NCBI RefSeq assembly: GCF_003385495.1
Contig: NZ_QNUH01000006.1
Location: 62,001-126,000, forward strand
From: Chryseobacterium elymi
GTDB taxonomy: Bacteria; Bacteroidota; Bacteroidia; Flavobacteriales; Weeksellaceae
Direction: 5' to 3'
Length of the DNA: 64,000 nucleotides
Shown: positions 1 through 7,803 of the stretch, in pieces
Layout of the letters: every line of letters begins with the position of its first letter
How positions within the stretch are numbered: the stretch's first letter is position 1
Program-made: the position numbers and the translations under genes
Notes under the pieces: model-generated
What the model was told of the DNA's origin: nothing
The model's database searches: none
Seen by the model: the letters and a program-made list of their open reading frames with translations, nothing else

Positions 1-53
1 CAATCCGGAATGTTTTAAAGTGTCGTTTTCAAATATCATATCCGTAGCGGTTA

Positions 54-404
54 TTAGTTATCGGAAATTTTTAAATATTTCTCAAAATAATGAAGGTCTT
101 CCTTATCTTTGATCGAAAGATGGAACATGATCTGCTCAGGTTCTTTCAGCCCTATACTGCCGAAACAGTCAAAATGTGCAATCAGAGCCTGAATATTTTC
201 TATCTCTATGTCTTTCAGGATTACAAATAATAAAAAAATATTATCTTTTATTTCTTTGGCATAAATAGCCGCACCATCTTCGAACCAGTTTCCTTTATTG
301 GAAACCTTAATGAAGTGCTTATGCTTCAAAGTCTTTATTATTTTGTGACAATCCATATTTGAGTAATTGTGGTTATATTTTTTCAGAGGAAGCTTTAACA
401 TCAA
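54..404 (-). CDS. hypothetical protein, 116 aa
   Basis: I do not recognise this protein. It has no signal peptide or membrane segment and reads as a small soluble alpha/beta protein with a basic N-terminal third and alternating hydrophobic stretches around residues 50-75 (IFLLFVILKDIEIENI). Two ATG codons lie together at 404 and 401; either could start it. It is followed too closely by the window edge to judge its downstream partners. Upstream lies a candidate promoter (-7 element at 580-587) with a Crp/Fnr-type palindrome at 610-623, so the gene is probably a target of the Crp/Fnr regulator at 636-1250. The predicted leader is long, about 170 nt. Confidence 0.6.
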   Translation of the reverse strand: MMLKLPLKKYNHNYSNMDCHKIIKTLKHKHFIKVSNKGNWFEDGAAIYAKEIKDNIFLLFVILKDIEIENIQALIAHFDCFGSIGLKEPEQIMFHLSIKDKEDLHYFEKYLKISDN

Positions 405-579
405 TTTCTCTGAACTGCTGCTGTTTTTCAGTATTGCTACTGAGTTTTATAAATCAATATGAATGATAGGTAGCAATCTGCTGCTTCATGCTGTAGAGCT
501 GATTTTTTAATCGTCTGAAAAGCCTGAAGCTTTAAACAGCTCTTATCTGATTTTGAGAATTGTATTAAAACTTATATTT

Positions 580-623
580 CAAATGTACGTCTGAATAATT
601 CACTTTTTTATGACTTCAGTCAT
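580..623 (-). promoter_or_regulatory. Crp/Fnr-type operator plus promoter of the 54-404 gene
   Basis: On the minus strand a perfect palindrome ATGACTTCAGTCAT (610-623) contains TGA-N6-TCA, the spacing of CRP and FNR sites. It is followed after exactly 22 nt by TACATTTG (580-587), which fits the Bacteroidota -7 consensus TAnnTTTG. The palindrome centre would lie near -41, the class II activator position. The same layout recurs at 1887-1930. Confidence 0.6.
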
Positions 624-635
624 ATTAAACCCGCA

Positions 636-1250
636 TTAATAAATAATTTTCCTGTTTTCTATGGTAATGCTTCCTTCTTTTTCCATTTTTTTTAAAGCTC
701 TTATCACTGTCTCTACACGCAAACCTACCAGATTGGCAATTTGCTGTCTTGTAAGCTGTACATGAAAGCAGCTTCCACAGCTGTCATCATGATAGCTTTT
801 AAGATAATTAAGAAGCCCAGTAAGTCTTGAAGTAGGGTTCAGGGAGGCCATATTCTGAAGCATAATCGCTTTGAAATAGAGCCTGTGAGAAAGACATGCA
901 TTCATTTCCAAAGAAAGCTTTGGATCTGTCTTTATCAACTTGAGAAACTGATCTTTCGGGACTCTTATAATTTCCAAAGGACTGACACAAATGGCATTCA
1001 TAGGATAAAATTTATCTAAAAAGAGCATTGAATCCCCAAAGCTCTGATTTTTTCCGAGAATGTTATGTATAAATTCTTTGCCTTCTTCATCATAATTGTT
1101 CAACTTCACTTTTCCCTCTATGATCTGTAAATAATAAAGAGAATGGTCCCCCTCTCTGTATATAATCTCACCTTTTTTATATTGTCTGGTTTCTCCTCCA
1201 TATGAATATAGTATTTCTTCGGCTATATTCATGCAGCTAATTGTCTTCAT
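636..1250 (-). CDS. Crp/Fnr family transcriptional regulator (cysteine-rich)
   Basis: A 204-residue regulator of the CRP/FNR superfamily. Residues about 20-115 form the cyclic-nucleotide-binding-like beta barrel (YKKGEIIYREGD, GKVKLNNYDEEGKE), followed by a dimerisation helix and a C-terminal winged helix-turn-helix (LTRQQIANLVGLRVETVIRALKKM, about 166-189). The recognition helix keeps the Glu and Arg that read TGA half-sites in CRP and FNR. Cysteines are at 6, 88, 119, 158 and 161; the C158-x-x-C161 pair just before the DNA-binding domain is unusual and may sense redox, metal or NO, but the ligand is unknown. TGA-N6-TCA sites on both sides of the gene (610-623 and 1917-1930) suggest it controls its two small neighbours. 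Confidence 0.85.
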   Translation of the reverse strand: MKTISCMNIAEEILYSYGGETRQYKKGEIIYREGDHSLYYLQIIEGKVKLNNYDEEGKEFIHNILGKNQSFGDSMLFLDKFYPMNAICVSPLEIIRVPKDQFLKLIKTDPKLSLEMNACLSHRLYFKAIMLQNMASLNPTSRLTGLLNYLKSYHDDSCGSCFHVQLTRQQIANLVGLRVETVIRALKKMEKEGSITIENRKIIY

Positions 1251-1590
1251 AGTTTTTGTAAAATATTTTCAATAAAAAAGTAATGAAATTTATTATTGAA
1301 ACCGCTTTTTAATAAAAAAATTCGATTGTATTATTCTGAATTTTTTATTTTCCTTCATATAATCTTGCTATCAAAAAATTCTATTGGAAATCAGCTTCTG
1401 TAAACCATATGCAAATATTGAACCTTACCGATTAAGCAAACTGTTAAATTAAGTTAAAATATTTATTAGATTACATTGTAATTAAATTATACATTGATTA
1501 TTTGCTATTAAAACAATTTATTATTTAAAATATTAATAAATTTAAATAATTATACAACAAAATGACCCTTGCAGATAACTGAAGGATAAT
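1251..1590. other. very AT-rich intergenic region
   Basis: About 340 bases, roughly 80 % A+T, between the start of the Crp/Fnr gene and the end of the small lipoprotein gene. It holds the promoter of the Crp/Fnr gene. I saw no convincing open reading frame and no TAnnTTTG element that I trust. Confidence 0.5.
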
Positions 1591-1591
1591 A

Positions 1592-1616
1592 AAACCCGTT
1601 TTGTTAAGACGGGTTT
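1592..1616 (-). terminator. terminator of the small lipoprotein gene
   Basis: Inverted repeat with arms AAACCCGTTTT and AAGACGGGTTT (one wobble pair, 3-nt loop), followed on the minus strand by a T-rich run. It lies 46 bases past the stop of the 1663-1860 gene. Confidence 0.6.
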
Positions 1617-1662
1617 ATGGGTCTGTAAAGTGTAAATTATTTTTTGATGGCTTTCGCCTTAT

Positions 1663-1860
1663 CTATTTTCTCACAGTAGCAGTATCTGTAGGGATAGTAT
1701 CCGAAGGCATCGGCGTAGTAATAACAGTTGTGTCTTTTGGTTGGGTATCAATTATTACACTGTCTGTTGTTGTGGTGGTAGAAGTGTCTATTTTTGTTTC
1801 CTTTTTGCAGCTCAATACAGTAGTTAGGCCTAATAGTACTAATAAGATGATAAATTTCAT
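1663..1860 (-). CDS. small Thr-rich lipoprotein
   Basis: A 65-residue protein with a hydrophobic signal ending in a lipobox (VLSC, Cys about 18), so probably lipid-anchored by signal peptidase II. The Lys-Lys-Glu after the Cys and the rest of the mature chain (runs of Thr, then Asp/Pro/Thr) look disordered. No catalytic function can be inferred. The gene stands alone with its own promoter (1887-1894), an upstream Crp/Fnr-type palindrome (1917-1930) and a terminator (1592-1616). This makes it a genuine transcription unit despite its size. Confidence 0.65.
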   Translation of the reverse strand: MKFIILLVLLGLTTVLSCKKETKIDTSTTTTTDSVIIDTQPKDTTVITTPMPSDTIPTDTATVRK

Positions 1861-1886
1861 AGTAAATGTATTTTGTAATGTGCTTT

Positions 1887-1930
1887 CAAAGATAATTCAT
1901 TTACAAAATGCCTTTTATGACCTCAATCAT
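1887..1930 (-). promoter_or_regulatory. Crp/Fnr-type operator plus promoter of the small lipoprotein gene
   Basis: On the minus strand the near-palindrome ATGATTGAGGTCAT (1917-1930, TGA-N6-TCA) is followed after 22 nt by TATCTTTG (1887-1894), a good TAnnTTTG -7 element 27 bases before the ATG. Sequence and geometry match the site at 580-623, which supports a shared activator acting from about -41. Confidence 0.65.
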
Positions 1931-1946
1931 AATACTTTATTTACGA

Positions 1947-2831
1947 TTATTTTGCAAATCTTTTGGTTCCTGCCACACATAAAATAACTCCAATGGTTAC
2001 GCCCAGCATTCCTATGCTTACCTGCTCATGAAGAAAATAAGCGGCAAGAGCCAGTCCGAAAAAAGGCTGCAAAAGCTGCAGCTGTCCTACCGTAGCAATA
2101 CCACCCTGCGCCAGACCTTTATACCAGAATATAAATCCAATGAACATACTGAAAAGGGAAATATAAGCCATTCCAAACCATCCCTGAAAACTTACGGTCT
2201 CGATATGATCCGGAAAGTAAATGAAAAATAAAGGAATCATAATCGGCAAAGCCAATACCAGAGCCCAGGAAATCACCTGCCACCCACCTAGTGTTTTTGA
2301 AAGCTTCGCCCCCTCGGCATATCCCATACCGCACAGGATAACCGCAAGCAGCATCAGGACATCACCGATAGGTGAAGCAGATATTCCCTGTGAAATGGCA
2401 TATCCTATCACCAAAAGACTTCCGATAACAGAGAAAAACCAAAATATAGGATGCGGTCTTTCTCCGCCGCGAAAAACGCCGAATACAGCAGTTGCCAAAG
2501 GAAGCATTCCTAAGAATACAATGGAATGTGCCGAAGTAAGATATTGAAGTGCCAGTGCGGAAAGAAGTGGAAAGCCAACTACACAACCTATAGAAACCAG
2601 CAAAAGAGGAAATATCTGATTCTTTTCAGGACGTTTTTCTTTATAAATTATCAGAACGGAAAGCGCCAGAATTCCTGCAATAGCTGCACGGGCAATCGTA
2701 ACAAAAATAGGGCTCATTTCCATTACAGCCAATTTGGTAGCAGGCATAGATCCACTGAATAACAACACGCCTATAAAGCCGTTAATTAACCCGCTAATAT
2801 TTTCATCTTTAGAAATTTTATCAATCATCAT
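1947..2831 (-). CDS. EamA/DMT family exporter
   Basis: A multispanning inner-membrane protein of the drug/metabolite transporter superfamily, about 294 residues with some ten hydrophobic helices arranged as two EamA halves. Typical pieces include GVLLFSGSMPATKLAV near the start and SLFSMFIGFIFWYKGLAQGG in the second half. Members export amino acids, vitamins or other small metabolites; the substrate is not readable here. A longer frame runs to 2885, but a -7 element TAATTTTG lies at 2856-2863 on this strand, so I chose the ATG at 2831 (MMIDKIS). It is divergent from a MocR-type regulator, the usual arrangement when such a regulator controls an exporter. Confidence 0.85.
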   Translation of the reverse strand: MMIDKISKDENISGLINGFIGVLLFSGSMPATKLAVMEMSPIFVTIARAAIAGILALSVLIIYKEKRPEKNQIFPLLLVSIGCVVGFPLLSALALQYLTSAHSIVFLGMLPLATAVFGVFRGGERPHPIFWFFSVIGSLLVIGYAISQGISASPIGDVLMLLAVILCGMGYAEGAKLSKTLGGWQVISWALVLALPIMIPLFFIYFPDHIETVSFQGWFGMAYISLFSMFIGFIFWYKGLAQGGIATVGQLQLLQPFFGLALAAYFLHEQVSIGMLGVTIGVILCVAGTKRFAK

Positions 2832-2855
2832 TTTTCTATATTTTTTTTGATAATT

Positions 2856-2906
2856 CAAAATTAAAGCGTCGAAATGAATAAACACAGTCTCAGTTTTGTA
2901 TATTTG
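2856..2906. promoter_or_regulatory. divergent promoters of the EamA and MocR genes
   Basis: Two back-to-back -7 elements: TAATTTTG on the minus strand (2856-2863) for the exporter and TATATTTG on the plus strand (2899-2906) for the regulator. The 35 bases between them are the likely MocR operator region. Confidence 0.5.
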
Positions 2907-2926
2907 TATGAGTACAGTTATAAAAA

Positions 2927-4339
2927 ATGAGCAAAGAATTTATCTATACAGAAATTGCTGACGGAATTGCTTCCCAAATCAGGAATGGTTTACTGAAAGC
3001 CGGAGACAGGCTTCCTTCCGTAAGAATGATGTGTAAGGAGTATCAGGTAAGCATGAATACGGCAAAACGTGTCTTCCTCGAACTAGAATCCCAGTCTTTA
3101 GTTGAATCCAAACCCCAATCTGGTTATTTTGTGAGCAGACTGATGTCTGTGAAGCTTCCTCTTCCTGAGGTAAGCCGGCCTTCTTTGATTGCCAATAATG
3201 ATGAACCGGACGAACTAATCAGCAAGGTTTATGAAAATATGGGTAAGAAAGGACTGACATTTTTTTCTATCGGAATTCCTTCAGGAGATCTTCTGCCACA
3301 AGCAAAATTGAAGAAGGAGATCATTAACGCAACCCGTGAATTAAAAGATGGCGGAACTGCGTATGAGGAACTTCAGGGGAATTTAAAGCTGCGAAGAATG
3401 ATCGCAGTCCGCTCCCTTCAATGGGGCGGAAATCTCAGCGAAAATGATCTTGTTACTACAAACGGCGGGATGAATGCATTGTCTTTCTGCCTGATGGCTT
3501 TAGGGAAACCCGGCGATACAATAGCCATTGAAAGTCCCTGCTATCCGGGTATTTTACAGCTGGCAAACGGACTGGGATTAAATGTGCTTGAACTTCCCAC
3601 CCACCCGACAACAGGAATTGAAATAGAAGCCCTGCGAAAAGTGATTCCACAGATAGACCTGTGTTTGTTAATCCCTAATTTCAATTCACCACTGGGAAGC
3701 TGTATGCCGGATGAAAATAAAAAAGAGATTGTGAGAATTCTTGCTGAAAACGGGATCCCCCTGATAGAAGATGATGTATATGGTGATCTTTATTTTGGAC
3801 CAAGCCGTCCGAAATGCTGCAAGTCGTTCGACAGAGACGGAAATGTACTGTACTGTAGCTCAATTTCAAAGACTCTGGCTCCGGGATACCGTGTAGGATG
3901 GATTGCACCGGGAAGATATAAGGATAAAATAATGAAGCTTAAACTGCTCCACTCCACTTCATCCATTTCTATTGTTAATGAAGCGGTGGCTAATTTCCTC
4001 AAATCCGGAAAATATGAAAAGCACCTTCAACAAATGCGGAGAGCTCTTCAGAATAATTATCAGAATTATGTGCAGACCATCGCAGATTCTTTCCCCGAGG
4101 GCACAAAAACAAGCCGCCCGCAAGGAGGTCTTTCCCTGTGGGTGGAGTTTGGTAAAAATATACGTACCACTGAGCTCTATGATCTGGCCATTAAACAAAA
4201 CATCAGTATTGCTCCGGGCAGAATGTTTACCCTGCAGGATCAGTTTGCAAACTGCATGCGTCTGTGTATCGGTCTTCCGTGGACGGAAGAAACCAGGTTA
4301 TGTCTTCAGCAGGTTGGAACTCTTGCAAAAAAAATCTGA
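2927..4339 (+). CDS. MocR-type GntR/aminotransferase transcriptional regulator
   Basis: A 470-residue fusion of an N-terminal GntR winged helix (about 5-75; LPSVRMMCKEYQVSMNTAKR) and a C-terminal fold type I aminotransferase domain (about 110-465), the MocR/PdxR architecture. The aminotransferase part keeps the PLP features: NFNSPLG, DDVYGDLYF, and the SKTLAPGYRVGW segment holding the Schiff-base Lys. Such proteins bind PLP or an amino-acid-PLP adduct and regulate a neighbouring gene rather than act as enzymes. Here the divergent EamA exporter is the obvious target. The start ATG sits 21 bases after a TATATTTG element. Confidence 0.88.
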   Translation: MSKEFIYTEIADGIASQIRNGLLKAGDRLPSVRMMCKEYQVSMNTAKRVFLELESQSLVESKPQSGYFVSRLMSVKLPLPEVSRPSLIANNDEPDELISKVYENMGKKGLTFFSIGIPSGDLLPQAKLKKEIINATRELKDGGTAYEELQGNLKLRRMIAVRSLQWGGNLSENDLVTTNGGMNALSFCLMALGKPGDTIAIESPCYPGILQLANGLGLNVLELPTHPTTGIEIEALRKVIPQIDLCLLIPNFNSPLGSCMPDENKKEIVRILAENGIPLIEDDVYGDLYFGPSRPKCCKSFDRDGNVLYCSSISKTLAPGYRVGWIAPGRYKDKIMKLKLLHSTSSISIVNEAVANFLKSGKYEKHLQQMRRALQNNYQNYVQTIADSFPEGTKTSRPQGGLSLWVEFGKNIRTTELYDLAIKQNISIAPGRMFTLQDQFANCMRLCIGLPWTEETRLCLQQVGTLAKKI

Positions 4340-4340
4340 T

Positions 4341-4934
4341 TTATTTGTCCGGAACAAAATTTTTCCGCGCCAGCTCTTTTCTTACCCTGCTCAGGCTCTC
4401 AGGTGTGATTCCAAGGTAAGACGCGATCATCCACTGTGGAACTCTCAAAAGAAGATCAGGATACATTTTAATAAATTTCATGTATCTTTCTTCCGCAGTT
4501 TCGCCCAATAAAGAATTGATCCTGTTCTGCAGGCTTCTGATGTGCTTCTGCAAAAGAAAATCACTTCTTTCGATACTGTTGGGAAACTGCTCTACGAGAT
4601 TGTTGAAGAAATCGGGATGCAGAAACAGAACTTCTGTATCTTCCACCGCTTCTATATAGTAAATTGATTTTTCGTTGAAGTAAAGACTGCTTCGGTCAGA
4701 AATCAACCAGCTCTCCGGGGCAAACTGTATAATGTGCTCTTTTCCGTTCTTGTCAATGGAGTACATTTTCAACAGCCCTTTTTCTACAAAGAATATATGC
4801 CTGCAGATCTCACCATACTGTAAAAGGAACTGATTTTTAGGTATTTTCTTTACTTCATAGTGTAAGCTACACGTGTTCACTTTTTCTAAAGGAACATTTA
4901 ATACCTTGGCTAAATATGTGTTAATATTCTTCAT
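4341..4934 (-). CDS. Crp/Fnr family transcriptional regulator
   Basis: A 197-residue regulator with a cyclic-nucleotide-binding-like domain (about 25-115; QYGEICRHIFFVEKGLLKMYSIDKNGKE) and a C-terminal helix-turn-helix (MIASYLGITPESLSRVRKELARK, about 168-190). It belongs to the large flavobacterial subgroup that ends in LGITPESLSRxR and usually lacks cAMP-binding residues. Its start overlaps the stop of the YtxJ gene by one base, so it is the last gene of the operon YfiT-DUF1569-YtxJ-Crp. The position suggests a regulator of thiol/redox functions, but that is an inference. It ends two bases from the convergent MocR gene. Confidence 0.85.
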   Translation of the reverse strand: MKNINTYLAKVLNVPLEKVNTCSLHYEVKKIPKNQFLLQYGEICRHIFFVEKGLLKMYSIDKNGKEHIIQFAPESWLISDRSSLYFNEKSIYYIEAVEDTEVLFLHPDFFNNLVEQFPNSIERSDFLLQKHIRSLQNRINSLLGETAEERYMKFIKMYPDLLLRVPQWMIASYLGITPESLSRVRKELARKNFVPDK

Positions 4935-5311
4935 TATGAAATCTGGCTTGCGGATATATCTTCATGCGATGCACTGTTAATAACTTTTCCCTCTTCAATT
5001 ACAATCAGCTGCGGGCTTTCATGTCTGATTCCAAAGTCTTCGGAAATTTTATTGGAAATGGATCTGTATTCCAGCAAATCTAAGAAATATAAATCCAGCT
5101 TATCATCCAAATTATCTATTTCTTTTTCAAAGTTTTTCAATACTGTTTTGCTGATGAAGCAGCGTGTTGAATGTTTGAAAATAGCAACTTTATGGTGATG
5201 GGAGGCTTCAATGGCTTTGGCCAGGTCTTCCTCAGATTCTATTTTTTTCCAGAAGGATTGATGCTCAGGATTGTTGTCTTTTCCTCCGAATATTTTATCA
5301 AAAAAACTCAT
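4934..5311 (-). CDS. ytxJ: bacillithiol-system redox protein YtxJ (monothiol bacilliredoxin-like)
   Basis: A 125-residue thioredoxin-fold protein of the YtxJ family, thought to remove bacillithiol from mixed disulfides. The signature segment is FKHSTRCFISKTVLKNFE (about 45-62), equivalent to the TCPIS motif of the family but with TRCFIS. Only one Cys is present at the active site, so a monothiol mechanism is implied. The cis-Pro segment ESPQLIVIEEG follows at about 98-108. It overlaps both neighbours by 1-4 bases in one operon with a YfiT bacillithiol transferase, which supports the thiol role. Confidence 0.8.
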   Translation of the reverse strand: MSFFDKIFGGKDNNPEHQSFWKKIESEEDLAKAIEASHHHKVAIFKHSTRCFISKTVLKNFEKEIDNLDDKLDLYFLDLLEYRSISNKISEDFGIRHESPQLIVIEEGKVINSASHEDISASQIS

Positions 5312-5769
5312 ACATTAAATTGTTTTAAATGATGATCAAGATGTTTGTATTCTAAAAATCCCCAGTCTTTTTCAGTCATTTTCCCGAATAATCTGTGATG
5401 GTCCGGAAGATCTTTATTTTCAGATGCTGTCCGGAAATCTTTCAGTGTATTCAGCAGATTGGTTTTTGATTCATCAAAATCACATTCAAAATTAGCGATT
5501 AGTTTTTGAAAAGTAGGCATGTTTCGGGGAATTCCGTTGTTAAAGATCTGCATTTCTATTTTGGTTATAACTCCTATGGCTTCAAAGAAGATGTTAATCT
5601 TTGAAAGTTCAATTTTTCCTAAAGCTACCTGAAGAACAAAATCACAGTGTCTCAGCATCTGGGAAACGTTCATTTTCCCCCATCTTTGTTGAGTATTTTC
5701 AGTAAGGAGGGAAATCCTGTAAACAATTTCTTCAAAATAAACCGGATTATGCAGACTTTTTTTTACCAC
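5308..5769 (-). CDS. DUF1569 family protein (DinB-like fold)
   Basis: A 153-residue protein of the DUF1569 family, predicted four-helix DinB/YfiT-like fold. The region GKMNVSQMLRHCDFVLQVALGK (about 31-52) carries a His typical of the metal site, and HHRLFGKMTEKDWGFLEYKHLDHHLKQF at the C-terminus carries the second His cluster. The only upstream start in frame is GTG (5767-5769), overlapping the YfiT stop by seven bases, so translation is probably coupled. Function is unknown; co-operonic bacillithiol genes suggest a thiol-dependent transferase or hydrolase. Confidence 0.75.
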   Translation of the reverse strand: MVKKSLHNPVYFEEIVYRISLLTENTQQRWGKMNVSQMLRHCDFVLQVALGKIELSKINIFFEAIGVITKIEMQIFNNGIPRNMPTFQKLIANFECDFDESKTNLLNTLKDFRTASENKDLPDHHRLFGKMTEKDWGFLEYKHLDHHLKQFNV

Positions 5770-6299
5770 CCTTTTTCTCTCTTCAGATTTTCAATGTGAG
5801 CAAAATGATGATTACAGTGCCATACATAGAAAGCAAGATAATGCCTTAAGTCATAATTTGCATTCTGTTCAGGATGCCGGAAAGTTCTTTCGAACTGTTT
5901 ATTGGTAAGGGTATTAAGCAGAACCGTCCATCTCTGATGCGTTCCTTTAATCATTCTCATTGCAGGCTTTATGGGCATGTTTACACTATCCTGAAGTTCT
6001 GCCCATTTGGCTTCATCATAAGGCTTGATCACCGGATTGTCTTCTGTAAGGGCCAGCTTAAAACGTATAAAACTGTTGATATGGCTGTCTGCAATGTGAT
6101 TAACAAGCTGTCGGACCGTCCACCCTCCTTCTCTGTAAGGGGTATCTAACTGCTCATCGGTAAAGTTCTCAATTAGATCTTTCAGTTTCCCCGGAAAATT
6201 CTTGATGACTTTAATATGCTCATCGAGCATGGTGTCACAGATGTTTTCAGACTGCTGAAACTGACCGATGGGAAATCTTTTTTGCTCTAAATCGTTCAT
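5763..6299 (-). CDS. YfiT family bacillithiol transferase / metal-dependent hydrolase
   Basis: A 178-residue DinB-superfamily protein close to Bacillus YfiT/BstA. It starts with the typical LEQKRFPIGQF segment and has the three metal-ligand regions: VNHIADSHINSFIRFK (His about 66-70), and YVWHCNHHFAHIENLK at the C-terminus with the HxxxH pair. YfiT/BstA proteins conjugate bacillithiol to electrophiles in Gram-positives and in Bacteroidota that make bacillithiol. It is the first gene of a four-gene overlapping operon with DUF1569, YtxJ and a Crp/Fnr regulator. Confidence 0.85.
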   Translation of the reverse strand: MNDLEQKRFPIGQFQQSENICDTMLDEHIKVIKNFPGKLKDLIENFTDEQLDTPYREGGWTVRQLVNHIADSHINSFIRFKLALTEDNPVIKPYDEAKWAELQDSVNMPIKPAMRMIKGTHQRWTVLLNTLTNKQFERTFRHPEQNANYDLRHYLAFYVWHCNHHFAHIENLKREKGW

Positions 6300-6409
6300 T
6301 TTTAATTTTCTTGGTGGTATGTTTGATCAAGTTTTTTGTTGTGATAAAATTACTACAAGAAAAGCAGAAAGCCAATAAAAAAAAGTCAAAAGTATACTGA
6401 ATAAAAATA

Positions 6410-6437
6410 GAAAAGCCTCAATTCTAAAATTGAAGCC
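6410..6437 (-). terminator. terminator of the DEAD-box helicase gene
   Basis: On the minus strand a 10-bp stem with two wobble pairs (GGCTTCAATT / AATTGAGGCT, 4-nt loop) followed by TTTTC. It lies 21 bases past the helicase stop. Confidence 0.6.
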
Positions 6438-6457
6438 TATATAATTAAATTCATCTA

Positions 6458-7600
6458 CTAATAACCATGCAGATCAATTCCCTCCGTTCTCTGTAACGTC
6501 ACTTTCCTGCCCATCTTTTTTTGGATCACCCTGAAATGCTGCAGTTCGTCATCCGTCAGAATAGTAATGGCAGTTCCTTTTTCCCTTGCACGTCCAGTTC
6601 TACCTATCCTGTGAATGTAATCTAAAGGTGAACGCGGCAATTCGTAATTGATTACACAAGGTAAAGATTCGATATGGATCCCACGGCCAATAAGGTCTGT
6701 AGCGACTAAAATCTGAGCTCCATTTACCTTAAATTCTTCTAAATTATTTCGACGGGCACCCTGTGATTTCTGACTGTGAATGGCTACGGCCTTAATTTTA
6801 TTCTTTTTAAGCTTTTCCACTAAATTATCAGCAGATCTTGTAGATGAAACAAAGATCAAAGCTTTTTCAACCTTTTTTTCTTTAATTAAATACCGTAAAA
6901 AAGGGCCTTTATTTTCAGGAGAAACATGATAGGCCAGCTGTTCGATATTATCAATTTCAACTTCTTCTTTTTTGATTTCAATAATTGTAGGATTAATGGA
7001 TAAACGTTCCTTCATTTCAGAAACTTTATCATTTAAAGTTGCCGAAAACAAAGTTGTCTGTTTTGCTACAGGCATCATAGCGAAAAGCTTATTCATTTCT
7101 TCACCAAAGCCTAGCTGAAACATTTTATCTGCCTCATCAATCACTAAATGCCGGATTCCTGCAATACTCAATGCGTTATGATCAATTAAATCCAATAAAC
7201 GGCCTGGTGTTGCAATAAGAACTTCCACTCCAAACATTCCTTTCATCTGGGGATTGATAGAAACACCACCATAAACAGCCATAGTACGGACTTCACGTTT
7301 TAAATTTTCTGTGAAAGCCCTGAAAACTTCATCAATCTGAATGGCGAGCTCACGGGTAGGAACCAATATTAAAACCTGAACATTACGGTCTTTTTTAACT
7401 TCTGAATTCTGTAATTTTTCTAAAATAGGCATCACAAAACAAGCTGTTTTTCCGGAACCTGTCTGTGCAATTCCCATCAGATCTTTTCCCTGAAGAATAA
7501 CAGGAACAGCCTGCTCCTGAATCGGAAAGGGTTTCAGGTAACCTAATTTGTTGACAGAACGAATAATATTGTGTGATAATCCCAACGACTCAAATGACAT
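6458..7600 (-). CDS. DEAD/DEAH-box ATP-dependent RNA helicase
   Basis: A 380-residue core helicase: Q motif near 24-30, Walker A AQTGSGKT (45-52), PTREL (81-85), TPGR (131-134), DEAD (155-158), SAT (186-188) and HRIGRTGR (330-337). There is almost no C-terminal extension, so substrate specificity (RhlE/CsdA-like) cannot be set; ribosome assembly or mRNA remodelling is likely. A longer frame begins at 7621, but the MSFESLGL start at 7600 matches the family's usual beginning. It has its own terminator. Confidence 0.9.
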   Translation of the reverse strand: MSFESLGLSHNIIRSVNKLGYLKPFPIQEQAVPVILQGKDLMGIAQTGSGKTACFVMPILEKLQNSEVKKDRNVQVLILVPTRELAIQIDEVFRAFTENLKREVRTMAVYGGVSINPQMKGMFGVEVLIATPGRLLDLIDHNALSIAGIRHLVIDEADKMFQLGFGEEMNKLFAMMPVAKQTTLFSATLNDKVSEMKERLSINPTIIEIKKEEVEIDNIEQLAYHVSPENKGPFLRYLIKEKKVEKALIFVSSTRSADNLVEKLKKNKIKAVAIHSQKSQGARRNNLEEFKVNGAQILVATDLIGRGIHIESLPCVINYELPRSPLDYIHRIGRTGRAREKGTAITILTDDELQHFRVIQKKMGRKVTLQRTEGIDLHGY

Positions 7601-7803
7601 AAAAACATTTATTTCATGCAAAGATAAGCTATTGATATTTGGCAGATACCCGAATAGAATTTCTTATAAACAAAAGTTTAATAATTTTAGTTGCAGAGAC
7701 CTCTCTCCTATCGGTTCTAAAAAATTATATTGCCGATTTGTCCGATAATTCAGTTTTGGACGGTTTTTTGAGTAATTTTATCAAAAATTCGAGAAATCTT
7801 AAT

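Noticed and set aside
1601..1987. 128-residue plus-strand open frame rich in Val/Ile/Phe
   Set aside because: It overlaps the lipoprotein gene, its promoter and its terminator on the opposite strand and begins inside the terminator hairpin; it is a shadow frame.
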